DNA from: a bacterium
GTDB lineage: Bacteria > Electryoneota > RPQS01
Reading direction: 5' to 3'
NCBI GenBank assembly: GCA_026394155.1
Contig: JAPKYT010000112.1
Span: forward strand, 1 to 44,029
Length of the DNA: 44,029 nucleotides
The translations under genes were made by a program, and so were the position numbers. This document shows positions 37,216 to 44,029 of this stretch, piece after piece (position 1 is the first letter of the stretch; every line of letters begins with the position of its first letter). A model generated the notes under the pieces. The model was not told the origin of the DNA. It was given only the letters and a program-made list of their open reading frames with translations, and made no database searches.

Positions 37216-37524
37216 ATGAGTTCACCCGACGTTCAGTCGGTCATCGCTGAATTGCGCGGCGCGTATCTCCGCTCGCTTTCTCAGAGACTTCAGGCGCTGC
37301 GCAACGCCGCCGCCGTCCGCGACTTCAAGCTGGTCTTGATGCACGCTCATCAACTCAAAGGCTCGGGAAGCAGCTACGGCTTCGCCGAGATTTCGGACAT
37401 CGCCGCCCGCATCGAAGAAGCCGGTCAGGCACATCAGGGAAGTGTTCTCGAGTCCCTGCTGGTGGAACTGGAGCGCGTGGCGCAACACCTTTCGCAAAAC
37501 AGTCCGGCCGCGAAACAAGCGTGA
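37216..37524 (+). CDS. HPt-domain phosphotransfer protein
   Basis: YLRSLSQRLQALRNAAAVRDFKLVLMHAHQLKGSGSSYGFAEISDIAARIEEAG; HxxKGSG HPt motif. Confidence 0.88.
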   Translation: MSSPDVQSVIAELRGAYLRSLSQRLQALRNAAAVRDFKLVLMHAHQLKGSGSSYGFAEISDIAARIEEAGQAHQGSVLESLLVELERVAQHLSQNSPAAKQA

Positions 37525-39014
37525 ACGAAAACCGTCCCATCATTCTGGTCGCCAACGACGACCGTGCCACGTTAGAGCTGACCGTGGCTCAGTTGCGGCA
37601 ACGCGGCTATCCCACGGTGCTGGCGGCGTCCGACGGCGAAGAGACCATCGAACACACCCGGCGGCACAAGCCCGATCTGGTGATCTCCGACGTGTCCATG
37701 CCCAAAATGGACGGCTTCCAAGTCTGCCGCATTCTGAAATCGCCGCTCTTTGACGGCAGCGAAACCATTCCGGTCATTCTCACGTCCGCCACCTACCGTG
37801 ACGTCATCGCCGAACAGGTGGCCCGCAATGCCAAGGCTTTCGCTTATCTGCAGCAGCCGCACGAGGCGGATACTCTCTACCGGCTGGTGGATCTGGCGCT
37901 GCGCCGCGTCGAACCCGATTTCGCCGACCGCCAGCTCCTGCGATACCTGGGAACCATCGCGGTGGTGGACGACGACCCCGACATCGTCCGCCTCCTCGAG
38001 CGCTCGCTGTCTCTGGACGGCTGGTGCGTGCTGACCGCGGCCACCACCACCGACGCCAAGACGCTCATCAGTTCGGTGCCGCTGCAGCTCGTGTTGCTCG
38101 ATCACCACATGCCCGACGGCAACGGGCTCGAGCTGCTCAAGTGGATCAAGAGCAAGCGGCCCGAGGCCGTGGTCATCATGATCACCGCCGACAGCAGTGA
38201 AGAGCTGCTGATGGAACTCATCAAGAGCGGCGCCGACGACTATATCCGCAAACCCTTCGACACGGAAAGCATCGCCTCCGCCTGCCGCAACGCGCTCAAC
38301 AAGTACAACTTCCTGCGCATTCACGAACAGTTTCAGGAGAAGATCGAGAAACTCCGCTCGGTGACGGACTACCTCGATCTGGTCATCAATCTCAGTCACG
38401 AGGCCATCTTCTCGTGCGATCAGTTCGGCCGCGTGCGCATCTGGAATCGCGGAGCGGAGCGCATGTACGGCTACAGCGCCGACGAGATGGTGGGCAACGT
38501 GGCCGATGACTTTCTCGATCCGGCCGACCACCAGCGCAAGTCGCCCGACGTGGTCCGCATCCTCAAACAGCGCGGCGGTTCGCTGGTGGAAACCGAAATC
38601 CTCCGCCGCAAGAAATGCGGCGAGATCTTCCCCGTCTACGCCACCTACTCCGCCATCGTCAACAGCGATGGCGAGTACATCGGGTTCTCGGTGATCGAGC
38701 GCGACGTGACTCCGGCGCGGCAGCTTGAAGAGGAAAAAATCAAGTCCGCCCGTCTGCGCGCCATTACCCAAACGGCCGTCACCGCCAACGATCAAGTCAA
38801 TACGCCGCTGGGTGTCATTCTGGGCTATTCGCAGCTCTTGCAGAAGACGATTCCCACTCTGACTCCCGAGCAAGTTGCCGCTCTCGAGATCATCCAGCAG
38901 CAGGTGCTCAAGATCAAGGGCATCATGAACAAACTCAGGCTGATGAGTGATCCCATCGTCAAGAACTATTCCATCGAGGGCGTGACCATGCTCGATCTCA
39001 CGCAGTCGCGCTGA
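37521..39014 (+). CDS. REC-REC-PAS protein with degenerate HisKA-like C-terminus (no ATPase domain)
   Basis: Two receivers (DLVISDVSMPKMDGFQVC; LVLLDHHMPDGNGLELL), PAS (VINLSHEAIFSCDQFGRVRIWNRGAERMYGYSADEMVG), C-term TANDQVNTPLGVILGYSQLLQ. Confidence 0.8.
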   Translation: MNENRPIILVANDDRATLELTVAQLRQRGYPTVLAASDGEETIEHTRRHKPDLVISDVSMPKMDGFQVCRILKSPLFDGSETIPVILTSATYRDVIAEQVARNAKAFAYLQQPHEADTLYRLVDLALRRVEPDFADRQLLRYLGTIAVVDDDPDIVRLLERSLSLDGWCVLTAATTTDAKTLISSVPLQLVLLDHHMPDGNGLELLKWIKSKRPEAVVIMITADSSEELLMELIKSGADDYIRKPFDTESIASACRNALNKYNFLRIHEQFQEKIEKLRSVTDYLDLVINLSHEAIFSCDQFGRVRIWNRGAERMYGYSADEMVGNVADDFLDPADHQRKSPDVVRILKQRGGSLVETEILRRKKCGEIFPVYATYSAIVNSDGEYIGFSVIERDVTPARQLEEEKIKSARLRAITQTAVTANDQVNTPLGVILGYSQLLQKTIPTLTPEQVAALEIIQQQVLKIKGIMNKLRLMSDPIVKNYSIEGVTMLDLTQSR

Positions 39015-39056
39015 CGCCGCCGCCAAGACAGACAAGCCACCGAACATAGGTGCATC

Positions 39057-39422
39057 ATGGAAGCATTGAAGAAAAAGGTCCTCGTGGTGGATGACGACGA
39101 AGTCATCCGCGATCTGCTCATCAATTTCCTCAAGTTCTCGGGCTATGAGGGGATTGGCGCGCCCAACGGACAGGCGGCGCTGGACATTGTGCTGGTGGAC
39201 CCGCCTGACTTGATCATCACCGACATCCACATGCCGTTCCTGAACGGATTCCAACTGCTGCGCGCCGTGAAACGCGCCAACCCCGATCTGCCCGTGGTGT
39301 TCATTACCGGGTTCGCGCACTTCCGCCGTTTCTTCGCCGACAAAACCGCGCGGGCCGACGGATTTCTGGAGAAACCGTTCTCACTGGAGGCGATTGACAG
39401 CCTCATCAAGAAACTCATTTAG
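39057..39422 (+). CDS. CheY-like response regulator
   Basis: VLVVDDDEVIRDLLINFLKFSGYEGIGAPNG...DLIITDIHMPFLNGFQLL...VVFITGFA...FLEKPFSLEAI. Confidence 0.85.
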   Translation: MEALKKKVLVVDDDEVIRDLLINFLKFSGYEGIGAPNGQAALDIVLVDPPDLIITDIHMPFLNGFQLLRAVKRANPDLPVVFITGFAHFRRFFADKTARADGFLEKPFSLEAIDSLIKKLI

Positions 39423-39492
39423 GCTTGGGCTTGGCGCGCTCGCCCGGACTCTCCGCACCGGCGCCGGCAGCGGCGTCCCACCGCTTGGCAAT

Positions 39493-39514
39493 GCCCTCCC
39501 CAGTGCGGGAGGGC
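39493..39514. repeat. Intergenic hairpin GCCCTCCC-cagtgc-GGGAGGGC
   Basis: Perfect 8-bp arms, 6-nt loop. Confidence 0.45.
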
Positions 39515-39628
39515 GCGTTACTCGCGGCGGCAGGCGTCTTCGCTCTTCGCCTGCCCCGCTTCAAACATCCAACCGCGCGCAACCCGGCCGGAATCGAATG
39601 TTCGCCGGCATCAGTGTGAGTGGGTGTC

Positions 39629-39657
39629 TTGACTCTCTGCGGGATTATGAATATATT
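39629..39657 (+). promoter_or_regulatory. Sigma-70-type promoter directly upstream of the REC-PAS-HK gene
   Basis: TTGACT-N17-TATATT, -10 ends 8 nt before ATG 39666. Confidence 0.5.
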
Positions 39658-39665
39658 ACGGCGCT

Positions 39666-41237
39666 ATGGAAAACCGTGAAGTGCTTGTCATAGATGATGA
39701 AGAGTCCACCCACCAGCTCCTCGGCGAGCTGCTCCGCAGCCGGGGCTGCGCGCTTCATTCCGCCTTCTCCGGACCGCACGGCCTGGCCATTCTGCGCCGC
39801 CATCCGCAAATCCGCGTCGTGCTCGCCGACTTGCGCGCGGTCGGCATGCAGGGTCTCGACGTCCTGCGCGAAATCAAAGCTCACGACCCCACTCTTCATG
39901 TGGTGGTGATGGCCGCCGCCTATGACAAGAGTGTGACCCTGCAAGCCATGCGACTGGGCGCCGACGACTATTTGGAGAAACCGCTGCGCGCGGCGGAGCT
40001 TGAACCGGTGCTCGCCCGCAGTCTAGAAGAGCGTCTTCGCCGGCGCGTGGAGGGCCTGACCTCGGAACTGGAATTCACCCGGCAGCTTCTGGATACGGCC
40101 GACGTGCTCATCGCCGAGCTGGACGGCGAGGGACGGCTGGTGCGGCTCAACGAGTTCGGCCGGCGGCTCATGAATTTCTCGCGCGGCGAAGCGGAAGCTG
40201 TGTTCGCCGGCTTCCTGCGACATCCCGAGACGCAGATCTCGCGCATTTTCGACCCGCGCTTGACCGAGGAACTCACCGCTGAACTGGCCGAGCTGCCCAC
40301 CCGCGACGGCACCAAGCGCGTGCTCTCGTGGAGCACTCGCAAGCTCGCGTCCGCCGACGGCCCCGGCGGCAAGCTCATCATCGGAATGGACGTCACCGAG
40401 CAAAAACAGCTCGAGGCCAAACTCCGAACCTACAACCTCCAACTCGAAGATCTCGTCGTATCGCGTCCCAGCGATCTGCTGGAGAAAAACCGCCAGCTCA
40501 TTCACACCGCGCGACTGGCCACGCTGGGCGAAATCGCCGCCGGCATCGCGCACGAGATGAAGCAACCGCTCAACGTCATTTCCATCACCGCCGATCTCAT
40601 CAAGCTGCTGCAGCGCAACCGCACTCTCACTGAAGACTTGCTCATCGGCAACCTCGACAAAATCCGCAACACGGTCAACCGGATGGCCACCACCATCACC
40701 CATCTGCAGGGCTTCATCCACATTGATTCGGCCACCTTCAGCAGCGTGCGCTTGCAGGATGCGGTAGACGGCGCGCTCTCCATCCTGGGCGAGCAAATCC
40801 GCCTCGACGATATTGACATCGTGCGCGAAGTCCCCGCGGACTTGCCCACCGTTCAGGGCGAGGACACGCAGATGGAGCAGGTGCTGGTGAATCTCATGCT
40901 CAACGCGCGTGACGCCGTGCTCGAAAAGGCGCGCGTGCTGGAGAAAAGCGGTGCTCCGCCGGAAATCAAGCGGCTCACCATCCGCGCTGGCCTGCGCGGA
41001 GAAGGCCGCGAGGTTTTCGTGGAAGTGACCGACACCGGCATGGGCATACCCGATGACGTCAAGCCGCACATTTTCGAGCCGTTCTTCACCACCAAGCAGG
41101 CGGACCGCGGCACCGGCCTCGGTCTCTCCATCAGCTCGAACATCGTCCAGCTGCATGGGGGAACAATTGAACTGGAAAGCGTCCCCGGCCGGGGCAGCAC
41201 GTTCCGTGTCGTCTTGCCCGCTGAGAATCGCTCCTGA
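39666..41237 (+). CDS. Hybrid REC-PAS-histidine kinase
   Basis: REC EVLVIDDEESTHQLLGELL; H-box ARLATLGEIAAGIAHEMKQPLNVISITADLI; N-box EQVLVNLMLNARDAV; G-boxes DTGMGIPDDVKPHIFEPFFTTK, GTGLGLSISSNIVQLHGGTI. Confidence 0.9.
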   Translation: MENREVLVIDDEESTHQLLGELLRSRGCALHSAFSGPHGLAILRRHPQIRVVLADLRAVGMQGLDVLREIKAHDPTLHVVVMAAAYDKSVTLQAMRLGADDYLEKPLRAAELEPVLARSLEERLRRRVEGLTSELEFTRQLLDTADVLIAELDGEGRLVRLNEFGRRLMNFSRGEAEAVFAGFLRHPETQISRIFDPRLTEELTAELAELPTRDGTKRVLSWSTRKLASADGPGGKLIIGMDVTEQKQLEAKLRTYNLQLEDLVVSRPSDLLEKNRQLIHTARLATLGEIAAGIAHEMKQPLNVISITADLIKLLQRNRTLTEDLLIGNLDKIRNTVNRMATTITHLQGFIHIDSATFSSVRLQDAVDGALSILGEQIRLDDIDIVREVPADLPTVQGEDTQMEQVLVNLMLNARDAVLEKARVLEKSGAPPEIKRLTIRAGLRGEGREVFVEVTDTGMGIPDDVKPHIFEPFFTTKQADRGTGLGLSISSNIVQLHGGTIELESVPGRGSTFRVVLPAENRS

Positions 41238-41299
41238 CGCCGGCCCGCCGGATCGCATGCGCCGTCTTCGGTCCATCGTCCAACCGATGAGGTGAAGCC

Positions 41300-41893
41300 G
41301 TGCAAGGCGAACTCTCGTGGTTCACAAGTATTGATCGCGCCGTCTTCGAAGTGGTGAATAAGCTCTTCGCGAGCCACCTCTTCGATGTCTTCATGCCCGT
41401 GATCTCCAACCTCACCGTCTGGCTCGTGCTGCTGGGGATTGCGTGGCTCGTCTTTTTCATTCGCGCCCGCCGGCGCGGCCGCTTGGTGGCGCTCTGCTGT
41501 TTTCTGGTGATTGCCGCCACCGACCAGCTCTCCTCGTCGGTCGTCAAGCCTTTCATCAACCGCACTCGTCCCTGCAACGTGGTGCCCTCGACGCATCTCT
41601 ATCTGGACGGCAAGTGGCTCACCACCGACAAGTTCGGCCTCACCACCTACAAAGAGTCTCTCAGCTTTCCCTCCAGTCACGCCGCCAACGTGGCCGGACA
41701 GGCCGCCTACTGGAGCTACTTCTACCCGCAGGTCAGCCCGGTGCTCGTCTGTGCGGCGGTGGCCGTCGGCTTCAGTCGCGTCTATCTGGGACTGCATTGG
41801 CCCACCGATGTGCTGGCCGGCTATCTGCTCGGGGTGATCGTGGCTCTGCTGGTCGCTTATCTCTTGCGGGCGTGGGTCCTGCCCGATGAATGA
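41300..41893 (+). CDS. PAP2 superfamily (phosphatidic acid phosphatase-type) membrane protein
   Basis: KPFINRTRPC; SFPSSHAANVAGQ; SRVYLGLHWPTDVLAGYLLG; several TM segments. Confidence 0.88.
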   Translation: MQGELSWFTSIDRAVFEVVNKLFASHLFDVFMPVISNLTVWLVLLGIAWLVFFIRARRRGRLVALCCFLVIAATDQLSSSVVKPFINRTRPCNVVPSTHLYLDGKWLTTDKFGLTTYKESLSFPSSHAANVAGQAAYWSYFYPQVSPVLVCAAVAVGFSRVYLGLHWPTDVLAGYLLGVIVALLVAYLLRAWVLPDE

Positions 41894-41918
41894 CCGGCCG
41901 GGGTCTGCGGTTCTCGGC

Positions 41919-41951
41919 AAAAAAAGAGCCCCGATGTGACTCGGGGCTCTT
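41919..41951 (-). terminator. Rho-independent terminator between convergent genes
   Basis: AAGAGCCCCGA-tgtgac-TCGGGGCTCTT 11-bp stem; A-run on + strand gives a T-run for the minus-strand gene. Confidence 0.8.
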
Positions 41952-41972
41952 CTGATGACCGGAGAGATGCGC

Positions 41973-42374
41973 TTAACGGAACATCGCCTTGATGGATCCC
42001 CACGTATGCTGCACCGCCGAGAACGTGAGCGAAACCTGCCGCACTTCGCTATAACGGAACGAACCGTCACGATCCACGAGTTTCAGCCGGTAAAAGAACG
42101 TCACGTCGCGGTCAGCGTCCAACGGGCTGGAATCCGAGAACTCATACTGCGAATACGATCCGCGGGCCGAGACCTGGCCCACCGCCATGAAAGACTGCCC
42201 GTCGGACGAGCGCTCCACCACAAAAGTCTTTAGGTTCGTTTCCTGGCTGGTAGCCCATTCGAGCCGGCTGTGGTCAACCACCGGAAAAACCGAAAAAGAA
42301 ACCAGCTCGGCCCCGGCCAAGACCGTCAAACTTGCACCCAGAACCAAAACCGACAGAAGAGTAGACCGAAGCAT
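41973..42374 (-). CDS. Exported Fn3-like (beta-sandwich) hypothetical protein
   Basis: Signal peptide MLRSTLLSVLVLGASLTVLAGA; LEWATSQETNLKTFVVERSSDGQSFMAVGQVSARGSYSQYEFSDSSPLDADRDVTFFYRLKLVDRDGSFRYSEVRQV. Confidence 0.7.
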   Translation of the reverse strand: MLRSTLLSVLVLGASLTVLAGAELVSFSVFPVVDHSRLEWATSQETNLKTFVVERSSDGQSFMAVGQVSARGSYSQYEFSDSSPLDADRDVTFFYRLKLVDRDGSFRYSEVRQVSLTFSAVQHTWGSIKAMFR

Positions 42375-42404
42375 TCCAATGTTCCTTTTGACCTGCTGAT
42401 GCGT

Positions 42405-42433
42405 ATCATAGGTAATAACCCTCACAAAGTCAA
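42405..42433 (-). promoter_or_regulatory. Sigma-70-type promoter for minus-strand Fn3-like gene
   Basis: On minus strand TTGACT-N17-TATGAT, 30 bp upstream of the start at 42374. Confidence 0.6.
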
Positions 42434-42453
42434 GTCTCAAACTGGAGTCGAGA

Positions 42454-43857
42454 GTGAGGATCACCTTCCACGGTGCCGCCGGTGAAGTGACCGGATCGCA
42501 GCATCTTGTAGAAAATCAACAACATAAGATTCTCCTCGATTGCGGCCTCTTTCAGGGCCGCCGGGAGGAGGCATACCGCAAGAACCGCCATCCCACCTAC
42601 GATGCCGCTGAGCTGGAGGCGGTCGTCCTCAGCCACGCCCATGTGGATCACAGCGGTAAGCTCCCCCGCCTCGCGCGGCTGGGGTTTCAGGGGCCGGTCT
42701 TCGCCACGCCCATCACCAGCGACCTGTGCGGCCCGATGTTGCGCGATTCGGCCCATGTTCAGCAGAAGGACGTGGAGTTCGCCAACAAGATTCGTGGCCG
42801 CAAACGGCAGCCGCTCTTCAACGTGCTCTACGGATTCGAGGAGACCGAGGAGATTCTCCGCCGCTTCGAGAGCCGCGACTTGCACGCCCCCTTCGACGTG
42901 GCCCCGGGAATCCGCGCCACCTTCATCGAGGCCGGTCACGTCCTCGGCTCGGCGCAGGTCGTTCTTGATCTGATGGAGCGCGGCCGCCGCTTTCGTTTGG
43001 GCTTTTCCGGAGACCTTGGCCGGATGCACCTTCCAATTCTCAAAGATCCCGAGTCGCTCACGGATCTGGACGCGCTGATTATCGAGTCCACCTATGGCAA
43101 TCGCGAACACGATCCCATTAGCGAGAGCGGCCCGGAACTGTGCGAAGTCATTCGCTCCACCTACGCCAAGGGCGGCAAGCTCATTATCCCCGCTTTCGCC
43201 CTCGAACGCACTCAGGAGCTGCTCTTCATGCTGGCGCGCTTGAAACTCTCCGGCGATCTGCCGGCCGACATGCCCGTTTACGTGGACAGTCCGCTGGCCA
43301 TCCGCTGCACGGAGGTTTTCGTGCAGCATCCCGAAGCCTACGATGAGGAAACCCGCGCGCTGATCGAAAAGGGCGTGAACCCGTTCGATTTCCCGGGCCT
43401 CCACATGGTTCATTCGGTAGAAGAGTCTATGGCTCTGAACACCGCCGGCCGGCCCATGATCATCATCGCCGCCTCGGGGATGATGGAAGCCGGGCGGGTG
43501 CTGCATCACCTGCACAATTCCATCGAAGACCCCCGCACCACCATTCTCATCGTGTCCTATCAGGCCGAGCACACTTTGGGTCGCCGCATCGCCGAACGCG
43601 CCCCTGAAGTGAACATCTTTGGCGAACCGCACAAGTTGCGCGCGCGCGTGAAAATCCTCAACACCTTTTCGGGGCATGCCGGCCGCAGCGATCTCATCGC
43701 CTATGCCCGCACAGTCTGGAAAAACTCGCCGCGTCTGAAGAAGGTGTTTGTGGTTCACGGCGAAGAGTCGCAGGCGCGGCCCTTCATGGAGTCGCTGATT
43801 TCGTGGCACGGCTTCGAGTGCATTTATCCGCGCTTGGGTCAGACGGTGGAGTTGTAA
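42454..43857 (+). CDS. Metallo-beta-lactamase/beta-CASP family exonuclease-like protein
   Basis: ITFHGAAGEVTGSQHLVENQQHKILLDCGLFQG; LSHAHVDHSGKLPRL; IESTYGNREH; IPAFALERTQELLFML; TFSGHAGRSDLI; VVHGEESQARPF; GTG start. Confidence 0.92.
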   Translation: MRITFHGAAGEVTGSQHLVENQQHKILLDCGLFQGRREEAYRKNRHPTYDAAELEAVVLSHAHVDHSGKLPRLARLGFQGPVFATPITSDLCGPMLRDSAHVQQKDVEFANKIRGRKRQPLFNVLYGFEETEEILRRFESRDLHAPFDVAPGIRATFIEAGHVLGSAQVVLDLMERGRRFRLGFSGDLGRMHLPILKDPESLTDLDALIIESTYGNREHDPISESGPELCEVIRSTYAKGGKLIIPAFALERTQELLFMLARLKLSGDLPADMPVYVDSPLAIRCTEVFVQHPEAYDEETRALIEKGVNPFDFPGLHMVHSVEESMALNTAGRPMIIIAASGMMEAGRVLHHLHNSIEDPRTTILIVSYQAEHTLGRRIAERAPEVNIFGEPHKLRARVKILNTFSGHAGRSDLIAYARTVWKNSPRLKKVFVVHGEESQARPFMESLISWHGFECIYPRLGQTVEL

Positions 43858-43859
43858 GG

Positions 43860-44029
43860 ATGAAGGATGAACAGGAGAAACTTGAAACCAGTGGTGTCTC
43901 TCTTTTTGGGGGGAGACAAGGGGTTGAAATAAAACAGCTTGAGTTGCTCATTGAGAACGGGTATCTTGACGTTACCACATATCAAGAACCGTTCCGCAGG
44001 AGGCTCAAGCTATGGGGCAAGCTAAGACA
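43860..44029 (+). CDS. Hypothetical protein, 3' truncated by window end
   Basis: ORF MKDEQEKLETSGVSLFGGRQGVEIKQLELLIENGYLDVTTYQEPFRRRLKLWGKLR... open to the window edge. Confidence 0.3.
   Translation, partial: MKDEQEKLETSGVSLFGGRQGVEIKQLELLIENGYLDVTTYQEPFRRRLKLWGKLR

Noticed and set aside
35366-37225. Long minus-strand ORF (619 aa) antisense to the kinase genes
   Set aside because: Shadow ORF of GC-rich coding sequence; the + strand carries clear kinase and receiver motifs throughout.
37572-39320. 582-aa minus-strand ORF
   Set aside because: Antisense to the REC-REC-PAS and CheY genes; low-complexity His/Val/Gly-rich translation typical of a shadow ORF.
39394-39693. Small + strand ORFs in the 39423-39665 intergenic region
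   Set aside because: Low-complexity Arg/Pro/Ala translations crossing a hairpin; no supporting motif.
43893-43925. tttttggggggagacaagggg at the window end as a second copy of the 33646 repeat
   Set aside because: Only superficially similar G-runs; lacks the paired C-run arms within the window.

Overview
GC-rich 44 kb window in which almost every gene lies on the + strand. It carries a large flagellar and motility cluster of a diderm bacterium (P-ring and L-ring genes are present). Order: flhA (3' end) - flhF - small membrane protein - fliA (sigma-28) - hypothetical - AMIN-like/TM/HTH-tail protein - mini FliK-like protein - flgF - flgG - flgA - flgH - flgI - flgJ (rod domain only) - FlgN-like - flgK - flgL. 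A ~15 kb translationally coupled glycosylation island follows: gmd, two giant multi-domain glycosyltransferases, a Maf/DUF115-type flagellin glycosyltransferase, a Maf-N/CgeB-like fusion, two GT9 heptosyltransferase-like proteins and a hypothetical. Next come a MerR-like regulator, flagellin 1, a FliT/FlgN-like protein, an AsnB-type amidotransferase, flagellin 2, fliD, fliS and a FlgM-like gene. The last third holds a phosphorelay cluster (REC-ATPase, histidine kinases, CheY-like receivers, HPt, REC-REC-PAS pseudokinase), a PAP2 phosphatase, a minus-strand Fn3-like exported protein and an MBL/beta-CASP protein. By eye I found three sigma-54-type (-24/-12) promoters (upstream of flgF, flgM and the phosphorelay operon) and two sigma-28-type promoters upstream of the flagellin units, one with its -10 box bracketed by a perfect 8-bp inverted repeat. 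The strongest candidate for something undescribed is the flagellin-modification island: chained glycosyltransferase modules, a Maf-N/CgeB fusion, several GT9 domains and an AsnB between paired flagellins. All product calls come from reading the protein sequences; no database search was run.
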